Shown: positions 1-8,372, numbered from the stretch's first letter. The stretch is DNA of 64,000 bases from Cupriavidus numazuensis (GCF_905397435.1 NZ_CAJPVI010000048.1:1-64000), one strand, 5' to 3'. The notes: a model not told the origin generated them from the letters alone. Program-made: numbers and translations.

Positions 1-1
1 G

Positions 2-160
2 CTCAATCAGGACGTGAAAACCAATGCGATGGGCAAGAGCCGGCCGACCAACAAGGCAGAAATGATCGATAGCGTGCGTCGCCATCTGCATCGCCGGCAG
101 AAGCAGCCTCACGTCATTCGCAACCTGTTTCAGGAAAAGCATGTTCGCTACGCAGCCTGA
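2..160 (+). pseudogene. C-terminal end of an IS630-family transposase (cut by window edge)
   Basis: An open frame enters from the left edge and ends in TGA at 158-160, giving 52 residues. It starts LNQDVKTNAMGK and ends NLFQEKHVRYAA, with a basic RRHLHRRQKQP stretch; this looks like the C-terminus of IS630-family DDE transposases as I remember them. Only the tail is visible, so it cannot be said whether the full gene is intact. It marks the left border of the steroid island and suggests IS activity there. Confidence 0.6.
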
Positions 161-169
161 TCAAACGTA

Positions 170-185
170 CGCACTATTTAGTGCG
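170..185. repeat. 16-bp palindrome beside the IS630 end
   Basis: CGCACTATTTAGTGCG has 7-bp perfect arms around TT. It lies 10 bases after the transposase stop and 55 bases before the next start codon. It may belong to the IS end or to a promoter; the sequence alone does not decide. Confidence 0.4.
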
Positions 186-240
186 CCGGTCAGTAACACC
201 CGTTAAAAGACAGCGCAATGCGCACCGAGGAGACAACATC

Positions 241-1032
241 ATGCTGCTGAAGGACAAGATCGTCATCATTTCGGGCATCGGCCCCGGGCTGGGCGTGAAA
301 CTCGCCGTGGAGGCCGCCCGCGAAGGCGCGCGCGCCGTGGCCATTGCCGCACGCACTGCGGCGAAGCTGGACGAGGCCCAGGCCCGCATCGACGAACTGG
401 GCGCCGACTGCGAAGTGCTCAAGGTGGTGACCGACATCACCGACCGCGCCCAGTGCCGGCACCTGGCCAGCGAGACCCTGCGCCGCTACGGACGCATCGA
501 CGCGCTGGTCAACAGCGCCTTCCAGCACGGCAATTTCCCGGAACCGATTGCATCCGCCGACCTCGACGTCTGGCGCGAGGTGTTCGACACCAACGTGTTC
601 GGCACCATGACGCTGACGCAGGAAGTGGCGGCGCTGATGAAGCCGCAGGGCGGCGGCGCGATCGTGATGATCAATACACAGGCCACGCGCAAGCCGATGC
701 CCGGCGAAGGCGGCTACGCGGCGTCCAAGGGCGCGCTGGCGGTGGCGGTCAAGTACCTGGCGCGCGAACTGGGCCCGTATGGCATCCGCGCCAACAGCAT
801 CTTCATGGGCTGGATGTGGGGCGCGCCGGTGCAGGGCTATGTGCGCCACGTTGCAGCGGAGCAGGGCATGAGCGAAGATGCGGTGATTGCCCCCGTCACC
901 GCGCAGATCGCGCTGGGCCGCATGCCGACCGACGACGACTGCGCGCGCGCAGCGCTGTTCCTGGTGTCGGACTACGCCCGTGCGATCACCGGCGCGTCGC
1001 TTGACGCCAACGGCGGCGATTTCATGCCCTGA
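241..1032 (+). CDS. Short-chain dehydrogenase/reductase (SDR)
   Basis: A 263-residue classical-length SDR. The N-terminal dinucleotide motif reads SGIGPGLG and the catalytic Tyr-Lys pair is in YAASK. The usual catalytic Ser, 13 residues before the Tyr, is a Thr, and the normal NNAG motif reads NSAF, so activity may be altered. The ATG at 241 is preceded by GAGGAGA at a good distance. It sits just inside the left edge of the island and 23 bp upstream of a DHH-family gene. No copy of the island promoter box is visible upstream, perhaps because of the adjacent IS. Substrate unknown; oxidation or reduction of a steroid-derived hydroxyl is only a context guess. Confidence 0.8.
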   Translation: MLLKDKIVIISGIGPGLGVKLAVEAAREGARAVAIAARTAAKLDEAQARIDELGADCEVLKVVTDITDRAQCRHLASETLRRYGRIDALVNSAFQHGNFPEPIASADLDVWREVFDTNVFGTMTLTQEVAALMKPQGGGAIVMINTQATRKPMPGEGGYAASKGALAVAVKYLARELGPYGIRANSIFMGWMWGAPVQGYVRHVAAEQGMSEDAVIAPVTAQIALGRMPTDDDCARAALFLVSDYARAITGASLDANGGDFMP

Positions 1033-1055
1033 TCGCTGGCCACCGGAAACCTGCC

Positions 1056-2018
1056 ATGACACGCTACTTTGCCTTCAACGGCGACGCCGACGGCCTGTGT
1101 GCCTTGCAGCAGCTGCGCCTGGCCCATCCCGGCGACGCAACGCTGGTCACCGGCGTCAAGCGCGATATCCACCTGCTTGACCGCATCGACGCCGCACCGG
1201 GCGATACGGTCACCGCACTCGATATTTCGCTGGAGCAGAACCGCGCCGGCCTGCTGCGGCTGCTCGCTGCCGGTGCGCGGGTGGAGTACTTCGACCACCA
1301 CCACGCCGGCGCATTGCCTGAGCATCCCGGGCTGTGCGCGCATATCGACGAAGGCGCGGAAGTCTGCACCAGCATCCTGGTGGACCGCCACCTAGGCGGT
1401 CGCCACCGGCGCTGGGCGATCACTGCGGCTTTCGGCGACAACCTGGCAGGCGTGGCCCGACAGATGGCTGCGCAGGCCGGGCTCGAAGCGCGCGACACCG
1501 CCGTGCTGGAGCAGTTGGGCACCTGCCTCAACTACAACGCCTACGGCGAGTGCGTGGCCGATCTGCACTTCGATCCGGCCGAGCTGGCCGCGCACATGCT
1601 GCCGTTTGCCGATCCACTGGACCTCGCGGCCCAATGCGCGGCTTACCGGGTGCTGTGTGCCGGCTATGCCGACGACATGGCCCGCGCGCGCTGCCTGGCG
1701 CCGTCGCACGAGGTCCCGGGTGCCGCGCTGCTGGTGCTGCCCGACGCCGCATGGGCGCGGCGCGCGATCGGCGTGCTGGCCAATGAGCTGGTGAGCGGGC
1801 GTCCCGGCGACGCCATCGGGCTGCTGTCGCCCAAGACGGACGGCGGCTTTGCCGTCAGCGTGCGGGTGCCCGCGCACAGCGCCACCGGTGCGGCTGACTT
1901 CTGCCGCGGCTTCGATACCGGCGGCGGCCGGCGCCTGGCAGGTGGCATCAATCACCTGCCCGACGCCGACGTGGACCGATTCACGCGCAGCTTCACAGAC
2001 TGCTTCGGCCGCGCGTAG
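1056..2018 (+). CDS. DHH-family phosphoesterase-like protein
   Basis: 320 residues. An N-terminal FNGDADGLCAL motif matches the first Asp motif of DHH phosphoesterases, YFDHHHAG is the DHH motif, and GGGRRLAGGINHLP near the C-terminus resembles the glycine-rich DHHA1 substrate loop. Known members hydrolyse phosphoesters such as short oligonucleotides, c-di-AMP or pyrophosphate using Mn2+. The gene follows the SDR by 23 bp and converges on the minus-strand RibBA-like gene. Its link to steroid catabolism is unclear and it may be a passenger. The protein is soluble, with no signal peptide or membrane segment. Confidence 0.75.
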   Translation: MTRYFAFNGDADGLCALQQLRLAHPGDATLVTGVKRDIHLLDRIDAAPGDTVTALDISLEQNRAGLLRLLAAGARVEYFDHHHAGALPEHPGLCAHIDEGAEVCTSILVDRHLGGRHRRWAITAAFGDNLAGVARQMAAQAGLEARDTAVLEQLGTCLNYNAYGECVADLHFDPAELAAHMLPFADPLDLAAQCAAYRVLCAGYADDMARARCLAPSHEVPGAALLVLPDAAWARRAIGVLANELVSGRPGDAIGLLSPKTDGGFAVSVRVPAHSATGAADFCRGFDTGGGRRLAGGINHLPDADVDRFTRSFTDCFGRA

Positions 2019-2027
2019 CCACCTTGT

Positions 2028-3125
2028 TCAGGCTGGGGGCACGAACTCCGTGACCTCCAGCTCGAAGCCGGCGACCGTGCGGTAAGGCACCGGATGGCTG
2101 AGCAGGCGCAGCTTGCGCGCGCCCACGTCGCGCAGGATCTGCGCCCCCACGCCCAGCGCGCGTTGCGCAAACGCCGGTGCGGGCGTAGCGGCGGACGGTG
2201 CGGCAAGCCGCTCCAGCCGCTGCTGCGGCGATTCCCGTTCATCGAGCAGCACCAGCACGCCGCAGCCTTCGGCTCCGATACGCGCGAGCGACCGTTCCAG
2301 GTTCCAGGCCGGCAGCAACGGCGCGCCGAAGCCAAGCACGTCACGCTGCATTTCGACCGTCTGCACGCGCGTCAGCACCGCCTCGGCCGGATCGGGTTGC
2401 CCCAGCACCAGCGCCAGGTGCAGCGCATCGACCGGCACGTCATGGTAGGCGTGCACGGTAAATCGGCCATACGGCGTGTCCAGTTCGGTCGTGCGCGTGC
2501 GGCGCAGCGCGCCTTCGGTCAGCAGCCGGTGGTGGATCAGCCCGCTGATCGATACCGCGGGCAGGCCGTGTCGCTGCGCGAACGCGAGCAGCGCAGGGCC
2601 GCGCAGCAGGTCGCCGGCATCGTCGAGCAGCATCGCATAGGCGCCCGAGGCGACGCATCCGGCCAGCGACGGCAGGTCGGAGCACGCTTCGGCAAAGCCC
2701 GCGCGGCGCAGCACGCCGTCCGGCTGCGCGACTACCGGAAAGATGTGGCCGGGCTGGACCAGGTCCGCTGGCTGCGCGAGCCGCGCCGCGGCCACGCGCA
2801 GCGTCAGGGCGCGGTCCGCGGCGGAAATGCCGGTGCTGACGCCGCTGGCGGCTTCGATCGACACCGTGTAGCGCTCGCGCTGGCGATGGTTGGCGGCCAT
2901 GGGCGGCAACTGCAGCCGCTGGCGGCGCGCCTCGGTGATCGCCATGCAGACCAGCCCGCGAGCCTCGGCGGCCATGAAGTTGACGTCGCCCTCGGTGGCG
3001 CGCTCGGCGGCGACCAGCACGCAGCCAAGGGCCTCGTCGGTCTCATCCTCGAGCACCACCACGCGTTGCCCGGCCGCCAGCGCCGCGAGCACGTCCTGCA
3101 TTGGCGGGAGCAGGGTGGCGTTCAT
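2028..3125 (-). CDS. RibBA-like protein (DHBP synthase/GTP cyclohydrolase II fold) with degenerate active sites
   Basis: 365 residues. The first ~200 align with 3,4-dihydroxy-2-butanone-4-phosphate synthase: TVSIEAASGVSTGISAADR and LVQPGHIFPV are recognisable. The acidic catalytic loop (DDEDRENEGD in E. coli RibB) is replaced by EDETDEALGC, and the metal-binding His of GHTEA is Phe (GFAEA). The C-terminal half resembles GTP cyclohydrolase II but lacks the CDCG-type zinc cysteines. Both riboflavin-synthesis activities are therefore probably lost. The start overlaps the upstream hydrolase stop by 4 bp (ATGA) and AGGAGG precedes it, so it is translated within the three-gene minus-strand operon. 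A flavin-binding, chaperone or regulatory role is possible but unproven. Confidence 0.75.
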   Translation of the reverse strand: MNATLLPPMQDVLAALAAGQRVVVLEDETDEALGCVLVAAERATEGDVNFMAAEARGLVCMAITEARRQRLQLPPMAANHRQRERYTVSIEAASGVSTGISAADRALTLRVAAARLAQPADLVQPGHIFPVVAQPDGVLRRAGFAEACSDLPSLAGCVASGAYAMLLDDAGDLLRGPALLAFAQRHGLPAVSISGLIHHRLLTEGALRRTRTTELDTPYGRFTVHAYHDVPVDALHLALVLGQPDPAEAVLTRVQTVEMQRDVLGFGAPLLPAWNLERSLARIGAEGCGVLVLLDERESPQQRLERLAAPSAATPAPAFAQRALGVGAQILRDVGARKLRLLSHPVPYRTVAGFELEVTEFVPPA

Positions 3126-4078
3126 GCTGCCTCCTGCGTGCCACTGGCGGTAAAGGCCTGGCGCAGCGACGCGGCGCCGGCATCGAGCGCGTGGCTTGCG
3201 GCATCGATCACGCCCTGCATGCTCATGAAGCCATGGAACTGGCCGGGCCAGCGGCGCACGGTTGCCGCGCTGCCCGCGCGCTGGAGCGCTTCGCCATACG
3301 CTTCGCCCTGGTCGCGCAGCGGATCGAATTCCGCGGTGATGATGGTGGCGGCCGGCAGGCCGTGCAAGTCGTGCTGGTGCAAGGGGCTCGCGCGCACATC
3401 GGCGGCGTCGGCCGGATTGGCCAGGTACTGGGCGCGATACCAGTCGAGCTCGCGGGCGCTGAGGAAATAGCCTTCGGCGCAGTCGCGGTAACTGGCGCTG
3501 TCGGCGGCGGCGTCGGTGCAGTCCAGGTAAGGGTAGAGCAGTAGCTGATGCTTCAGCGCGATGCCGCTGCCGCGCAATTGCTGGCACACCACCGCAGCGA
3601 GGTTGCCGCCGGCGCTGTCGCCGGCTACTGCCAGCCGGGCCGGGTCGGCGCTCAGCTCGGCGGCGTGCTTGGCGACCCAGCGCACAGCCGCGACCGCGTC
3701 GTCGGCCGCGGCCGGGAAGCGCGCTTCCGGAGCCAGCCGGTAGTCGACCGACAGCACCAGCGCGCCGCTGCGGCGCGCCAGGCTGCGGCAGATGTTGTCG
3801 TGCGAATCGAGGCCGCAGAGCACGAAGCCGCCGCCATGGAAATAGACCACGAGCGGCAGGCCGGCGCTGTCGTCAGGCCGGTACAGGCGCGCCGGCAACG
3901 GGCCCGCCGCGCCATCGATGGTCAGGTCTAGCTGCGCGGCAATGCTGTCGCCGGGCGCAAAGCCCGGCATGGCGGCCACTGCCGCGCGATAGTCGGCGGC
4001 GCGCAGGGTGGCGAAATCGGGGCTCGGCATGGCGGCCATGGCGTCCAGCATGGCGCGGGCCTGGGGATCGAGCGGCAT
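3122..4078 (-). CDS. Alpha/beta hydrolase of the hormone-sensitive-lipase family
   Basis: 318 residues with the hallmarks of this esterase family: oxyanion HGGG at 81-84, nucleophile Ser155 in GDSAGG, and probable Asp252 and His282 completing the triad. Members hydrolyse small carboxylic esters. The chosen ATG has GGAGA upstream; longer in-frame extension is not supported. It is the middle gene of a minus-strand operon (SDR, hydrolase, RibBA-like) whose promoter carries the island box at 4998-5015. It is not a convincing HsaD (meta-cleavage-product hydrolase), which belongs to a different hydrolase subfamily. Steroid ester or lactone hydrolysis is a reasonable inference. Confidence 0.85.
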   Translation of the reverse strand: MPLDPQARAMLDAMAAMPSPDFATLRAADYRAAVAAMPGFAPGDSIAAQLDLTIDGAAGPLPARLYRPDDSAGLPLVVYFHGGGFVLCGLDSHDNICRSLARRSGALVLSVDYRLAPEARFPAAADDAVAAVRWVAKHAAELSADPARLAVAGDSAGGNLAAVVCQQLRGSGIALKHQLLLYPYLDCTDAAADSASYRDCAEGYFLSARELDWYRAQYLANPADAADVRASPLHQHDLHGLPAATIITAEFDPLRDQGEAYGEALQRAGSAATVRRWPGQFHGFMSMQGVIDAASHALDAGAASLRQAFTASGTQEAA

Positions 4079-4109
4079 GGAATCTCCCTGGTAAGGTGGT
4101 TGAGGATGG

Positions 4110-4919
4110 TCAGAGCGCGAAGGCGGGCGCCTTGCCGGCGGCAATGCCTTGCGCGCGCACGAGCGCGGCCTGTGCGGCTTGCTCATGCGGCAGGATCCAG
4201 AACTGGCCCGCCGACACGCCGTCGAGGATCATCTGGGCGACGGCATCGGGCGTCATGCCGGCGGCAATGCCGCTGCGCAGGGCGCCGTTCATCTGGTCCA
4301 CTTCCTGCGGCGCCGTGCCGCCAAGTCCGGCGGCGATGCCGGTGGCGACCGGACCGGGGCAGACCACGGATACGCCCAGCGGCATCCCTGCCGCCTGCAG
4401 TTCGAGCAGCAGCCCTTCGCTGAGCGCGACCACGCCCTGCTTGGACAGCGTGTAGGGCGCCAGCCACGGCCCTACCGCGAGGCCGGCCATCGATGCCACG
4501 TTGACGATATGGCCCGCACCTTGCGCCGCCATGCGCGGCACGAAGCTGCGCAGCGCGTGCAATACGCTCCACAGATTGACGCGCAACACGCGCTCGAACA
4601 CCTCCGGCTCCAGCTCCCAGCAGCGGCCGGTCGCAAGAATGCCGGCGTTGTTGACCAGCAGGTCGACACGGCCCAGCTGCCGGAAACTCTCTTCGCACAG
4701 GTGCTCGATCTGCGCCGCATCGGACACGTCGGTGGGGATGGCGATGACGGTCGCCCCTTGCCCGGCGAGCGCCGCGCGTGCCGCTTCGAGCGCATTGGCG
4801 TCGATATCGGCGAGCGCCAGCGCATACCCTTGCGCGGCCAGCGCTTGCGCGAGCGCGCAGCCAATGCCGCTGGCCGCTCCCGTGATCACTGCGGCCTGCT
4901 GCCGCGGAATTGCCGCCAT
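4110..4919 (-). CDS. SDR-family oxidoreductase
   Basis: 269 residues. GAASGIG cofactor motif near the N-terminus, NNAG, catalytic Ser 13 residues before the Tyr of YTLSK, and a PG motif after it, so this is a complete classical SDR. The ATG at 4919 has AGGAG upstream. It is the first gene of the minus-strand operon, 78 bp downstream of the promoter box at 4998-5015 and divergent from the LuxR-type regulator. Likely an NAD(P)-dependent steroid or intermediate dehydrogenase; substrate unknown. Confidence 0.85.
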   Translation of the reverse strand: MAAIPRQQAAVITGAASGIGCALAQALAAQGYALALADIDANALEAARAALAGQGATVIAIPTDVSDAAQIEHLCEESFRQLGRVDLLVNNAGILATGRCWELEPEVFERVLRVNLWSVLHALRSFVPRMAAQGAGHIVNVASMAGLAVGPWLAPYTLSKQGVVALSEGLLLELQAAGMPLGVSVVCPGPVATGIAAGLGGTAPQEVDQMNGALRSGIAAGMTPDAVAQMILDGVSAGQFWILPHEQAAQAALVRAQGIAAGKAPAFAL

Positions 4920-4997
4920 GGTGTTGCTCCTCGGTGAAATGAAGGCGGCGGAAATCGCCGCGCATGGCTGTCTTGTAGCGGCAGCGCGGCGGCACGG

Positions 4998-5015
4998 CAT
5001 CGTCTGTTTGGGTAG
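4998..5015 (-). promoter_or_regulatory. Island promoter box K (drives 4919 operon)
   Basis: On the minus strand CTACCCAAACAGACGATG: the right half AGACGATG is perfect, the left half matches at 3 of 6 positions. The -10-like TACAAG begins after 20 bases (4972-4977). Of the eleven boxes it is the only one whose hexamer does not end in T. Confidence 0.55.
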
Positions 5016-5119
5016 GGCAGTGGCGGGCGTCGAGCAGAATTTCCAAGGATCCGGGGACGCCTAAGGGTTTGCCCTCGGCTCGGCGGGGATGGCCGGGATG
5101 GCGGGGATGGGTCTGCCCT

Positions 5120-5137
5120 TAGTCTGTTTGGAGTATG
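5120..5137 (+). promoter_or_regulatory. Island promoter box A (LuxR-type regulator 1)
   Basis: TAGTCTGTTTGGAGTATG, differing at two positions from the best form; the -10-like GAGCAT begins after 20 bases (5158-5163). It is nearly identical to box I at 48199-48216. The distance to the regulator's start is long (224 bp), leaving a sizeable 5' leader. A perfect GGACTAGTCC palindrome lies further downstream at 5178-5187. Confidence 0.6.
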
Positions 5138-5361
5138 TGCGCGGGCGTCAGGCGCGTGAGCATTGTGCTGTTCCGCAGGACTAGTCCGCTTCGCATGCAT
5201 TGCCGGTCCAGCCTTCGGGAAAAACATGAAGGTGGCCGCCACGCCGGCCACCGCCACCATCCCCGTCATCGGGACGCAAAGAAGGGCCGCAGAGCCCGTA
5301 CAAGGCCAGCTGCGCGGCACGTCCCGCGCGCTGCGCACGCCACACAATGGAGACAGAGGAA

Positions 5362-6546
5362 ATGCTGATGGAGGCTAGCCAGAACCCGGCAATCGCACAC
5401 CTGTTCACGCAGGCAACCGTGTCGCTGTCGGACTTCAGCGCGTTGCTGGGGAACATCTACCAGGGACCGATGGAGCAGGTGCCATGGGGCAAGGCGCTGG
5501 AGCAGATCCGCAGGCAGCTCGATGCCAATTACGTCACGCTGATCCTGCGCTCGCCGTCGACGGACCGTCCCGGGCTGATGGTCAACGCCTCCGAGCACGG
5601 CCAGACGCTGCCGGGCGAGGTGTCCTACAACAGCTACTACTATTCGCTCGATCCCTTCATCGGCCTGCCTTCCGACCGCGTCGTGACCATCGACGAGCAC
5701 CTGGGTCACGGTGTCTGGTGCATGAGCGAGCTGTACCAGCAGTTCCTCAAGGACATCGGCATCCGCTACATCCTGGGTGCGGACCTGCGCACCGACGACG
5801 GCGTGGAATGCCGCTTCCGCGTCTGCCGTAACCATGACGGCCCCGATTTCTCCACCTCCGATAAGGCGCTGTGCACCGCGCTGCTGCCGCACCTGAAGCG
5901 CGCGGTGGACCTGCACTCGCGCATCGACGTGGTGGAATCGGAACGCACCGTCTACGCCAGCGCCATCGACCGCATGCTGGTCGGCATGGTGATCCTCGAC
6001 GAGTCGGGCACCATCATCAAGACCAACGCGGCCGCCGACGAAATCCTCGCCGCCAAGGACGGCATCCGCATGGCAAAGGGCGGGCTCGACGTGGAGTACG
6101 GCCAGGAGAACCGCAAGTTCCAGCGCGTGCTGCGCCAGGCGATGATGGGGCACGTCGGCACCGCGCCGCCGGTGATGGAGGCGATGTCGATCACGCGTCC
6201 GTCCGGCAGCGCCAAGCTCGGCGTACTGGTCCGCACCATTCCGCTTAGCGAATGGTCCGAAGACAATCGCAAGCGTCCTGCGTGCGTGGTGTTCATTCGC
6301 GACCCGGAGAGGCGTTCGCAGGCGTCGCATGACGTGGTGCGCCAGCTGTTCGATCTCACGCCTGCAGAGACGCAGCTCGCGCTGCAGCTTGCCAACGGTC
6401 TCACGCTCGACGAAGCCGCGGACGAACTCGGCATCAGCAAGAACACGGCGCGCGCGCACCTGCGCGCGATCTTCTCCAAGACCGGCGTGACGCGGCAGGC
6501 CACGCTGGTCCGCATGCTGCTGAGCAGCGTGATCTCGCTCGGCTAA
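5362..6546 (+). CDS. LuxR-type transcriptional regulator, TeiR/TesR-like
   Basis: 394 residues. The last ~65 form a LuxR/GerE-type helix-turn-helix (LTPAETQLALQLANG, then NTARAHLRAIFSKTGVTRQA). The long N-terminal part has no receiver Asp motif and no AHL-type domain that I recognise. Size and layout match the testosterone-inducible regulators TeiR/TesR of Comamonas, known activators of steroid genes. I chose the ATG at 5362: GGAGA lies 7 bases upstream, and its MLM start aligns with the paralogue at 22082; an in-frame ATG at 5347 is less likely. It probably activates the island promoters, including its own (box A). Confidence 0.85.
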   Translation: MLMEASQNPAIAHLFTQATVSLSDFSALLGNIYQGPMEQVPWGKALEQIRRQLDANYVTLILRSPSTDRPGLMVNASEHGQTLPGEVSYNSYYYSLDPFIGLPSDRVVTIDEHLGHGVWCMSELYQQFLKDIGIRYILGADLRTDDGVECRFRVCRNHDGPDFSTSDKALCTALLPHLKRAVDLHSRIDVVESERTVYASAIDRMLVGMVILDESGTIIKTNAAADEILAAKDGIRMAKGGLDVEYGQENRKFQRVLRQAMMGHVGTAPPVMEAMSITRPSGSAKLGVLVRTIPLSEWSEDNRKRPACVVFIRDPERRSQASHDVVRQLFDLTPAETQLALQLANGLTLDEAADELGISKNTARAHLRAIFSKTGVTRQATLVRMLLSSVISLG

Positions 6547-6899
6547 CTTGCCGGCGCAAGCTTTGCGCTGAGCACCAGCGCAAAGCCTTCGGGCGTGTGC
6601 AGCACCGCACGCGCCTCATGCGGCCCCTGCGCAGGGGGCTGTGCCACAGCAGCACCGGCTTCCACCAGCCGCGTGACTGCCGCGGCAATGTCTTCGGCTT
6701 CGTCCACCTTGAACGCCAACGCCGGCTGTTCCACCAGCCTTTCTTCGCCGGCCACCAGCGCCAGCGTCAGCGCCCCCGCATCGAGCGCGCAATAGCGGTC
6801 GCCATCGCGGAATTTCACTGGTAGTCCGAGTGCTTCCGTGAAGAACGGCAGGGCCGTGTCGAGATCGCCAACGGGGTAGAGCAACAGCTTCGATTGCAT
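6543..6899 (-). CDS. Glyoxalase/VOC-superfamily protein
   Basis: 118 residues, one VOC module: starts MQSKLLLYPVGDLDTALPFF and ends HTPEGFALVLS, typical of small glyoxalase/bleomycin-resistance-like proteins. It ends convergently with LuxR regulator 1, overlapping it by 4 bp. Start supported by GGAA upstream. It is much too short for a two-module extradiol dioxygenase. Function unknown; metal- or small-molecule-binding VOC proteins of this size are common. Confidence 0.75.
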   Translation of the reverse strand: MQSKLLLYPVGDLDTALPFFTEALGLPVKFRDGDRYCALDAGALTLALVAGEERLVEQPALAFKVDEAEDIAAAVTRLVEAGAAVAQPPAQGPHEARAVLHTPEGFALVLSAKLAPAS

Positions 6900-6976
6900 G
6901 GTGTGCGGTTCCTTTCGTTGAAAACAGGGGGCGTGATGCCCGTTGCCAATGATAGGCAGGCGCAATGTCCTGCTCA

Positions 6977-6994
6977 TAATCCAATCAGACGATG
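6977..6994 (+). promoter_or_regulatory. Island promoter box B (LLM monooxygenase)
   Basis: TAATCCAATCAGACGATG, full match to TARTCYNNNNRGACGATG. The -10-like CACACT begins after 20 bases (7015-7020). It lies 118 bp before the ATG at 7113. Confidence 0.75.
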
Positions 6995-7112
6995 TTGCAA
7001 CGCCTTGCGGCGACCACACTGCGATCACACAGGCCACATCCGGCCACAGGCGCAGCGTCTTGCAGTGCCCCGGATGCGGATCTGGACCGATACAAGCCGA
7101 GAGGGGACTGCA

Positions 7113-8261
7113 ATGCGTTTTTCGCTGATCTATGAAGCCCAGACCGTCGATGCCTCGCGCGCCGGCGACCACAAGGTGTTCGATGAAATCATGGAACAGG
7201 TGGTGCTGGCCGAGGACATGGGCTTCGACGTGGTCTGGGCGGTGGAGCACACCGCGCTGACCAACTATGCGCACATGAGCGCGCCGGAGACGTTCCTGGC
7301 TTTCGTCGCCGGGCGCACGCAGCGCATCGGCATCGGCCATGGCGTGGTGTGCCTGCCGCCGGCGATGAATCATCCGGTCAAGGTGGCCGAGCGCATTGCC
7401 ACGCTGGACATCCTGTCCGGTGGCCGCGTGCACTTCGGCGTGGGCAAGGGCGGCACGCAGCAGGAGGCCGGTACGTTCGGCTATGACCTGAGCACGCTGC
7501 ACCCGATGATCGACGAGTCGATGTACCTGATCCCGAAGATCCTCACGCAGGACGAGATCGAGCACGACGGCGAATTCATCAAGATCCCGCGCCGCCCGAT
7601 CCACCCGAAGCCGCGCCAGGACCCGCATCCGCTGATGTACCTGGCCTGCACCAATGCCGACACGCTGCAGCGCGCGGGCGCGCGCGGTATGGGCGCGCTG
7701 GTGCTCGGCTTCGGCGGCCCGGAGGATGTCGCCAAGAAGAACGACATCTACCGCACGGCATGGGAAAGTCGCAAGTCCGAGGACCAGGTGGGCTTCCGCC
7801 CGCACCAGCATTTGGCCGCGCTATGCCCGACCATCGTGCTCGAAGATGGCCTGGCCGCGCGCAAGATCGGCATCAAGGGTCAGCGCTACTTCATGGAATC
7901 GCTGTCGTACTGGTACGCAGGCGGGGAGCGTCCCGATCCTTCGAAGTGGGACGACGAACATGTCACCGCTACCGACGCGCAGGGCAAGGACGTCATCAAT
8001 ACGAATTTCGCTTCCGAGAAGGTCTCGGTGGACTTCAGCGACCCGGCGATGATGATGCTCAATCCCAACCATGCCTACGGCACGGTGGAGGATTGCATCG
8101 GCTACGTGCAACGCCTGATCGACGCCGGCGCCGACGAAATCCTGTTCATCTGCCAGATGGGCACGGTGCCGCAGTGGGCGCAACTCGAGACCATCCGCAA
8201 TATCGGCGAACACGTGATCCCGCATTTCCGCAAGCAGGGCCACAAGCTGCGCGTGGCCTGA
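7113..8261 (+). CDS. LLM-class (luciferase-like) flavin-dependent monooxygenase
   Basis: 382 residues. The N-terminal MRFSLIYEAQ, the WAVEHTAL stretch and the LSGGRVHFGVGKGG segment are characteristic of bacterial-luciferase-like TIM-barrel monooxygenases, which use FMNH2 supplied by a separate reductase. GAGAGGGG precedes the ATG. It is a single-gene unit with its own promoter box B and a strong hairpin right after it. In the island it could perform an oxygenation of the steroid skeleton or side chain; no established step of the pathway requires it, so its role is open. Confidence 0.85.
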   Translation: MRFSLIYEAQTVDASRAGDHKVFDEIMEQVVLAEDMGFDVVWAVEHTALTNYAHMSAPETFLAFVAGRTQRIGIGHGVVCLPPAMNHPVKVAERIATLDILSGGRVHFGVGKGGTQQEAGTFGYDLSTLHPMIDESMYLIPKILTQDEIEHDGEFIKIPRRPIHPKPRQDPHPLMYLACTNADTLQRAGARGMGALVLGFGGPEDVAKKNDIYRTAWESRKSEDQVGFRPHQHLAALCPTIVLEDGLAARKIGIKGQRYFMESLSYWYAGGERPDPSKWDDEHVTATDAQGKDVINTNFASEKVSVDFSDPAMMMLNPNHAYGTVEDCIGYVQRLIDAGADEILFICQMGTVPQWAQLETIRNIGEHVIPHFRKQGHKLRVA

Positions 8262-8290
8262 CCGGACTGGACTTGCTCCCCGATGGTTTG

Positions 8291-8330
8291 CTCCCCTCTC
8301 CCGCTTGCGGGAGAGGGGCCGGGGGAGAGG
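8291..8330 (+). repeat. REP-like hairpin, possible terminator
   Basis: CCCCTCTCCCGC, TT, then its exact complement form a 12-bp stem at 8293-8318, followed by a GGGGGAGAGG tract. No T-run follows. The same hairpin occurs as half of the paired elements at 38231 and 40129. It ends the LLM transcription unit. Confidence 0.7.
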
Positions 8331-8372
8331 GCCAGTGCCTCCATGAAATGCCCGGTTTCATCGCGCGAGGGC

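Noticed and set aside
3122-4078. HsaD (meta-cleavage product hydrolase)
   Set aside because: HGGG and GDSAGG motifs place it in the hormone-sensitive-lipase family, unlike HsaD/BphD hydrolases.
6543-6899. Small extradiol dioxygenase
   Set aside because: A single VOC module of 118 residues without the His-His-Glu ligand set; hsaC at 25222 has it.
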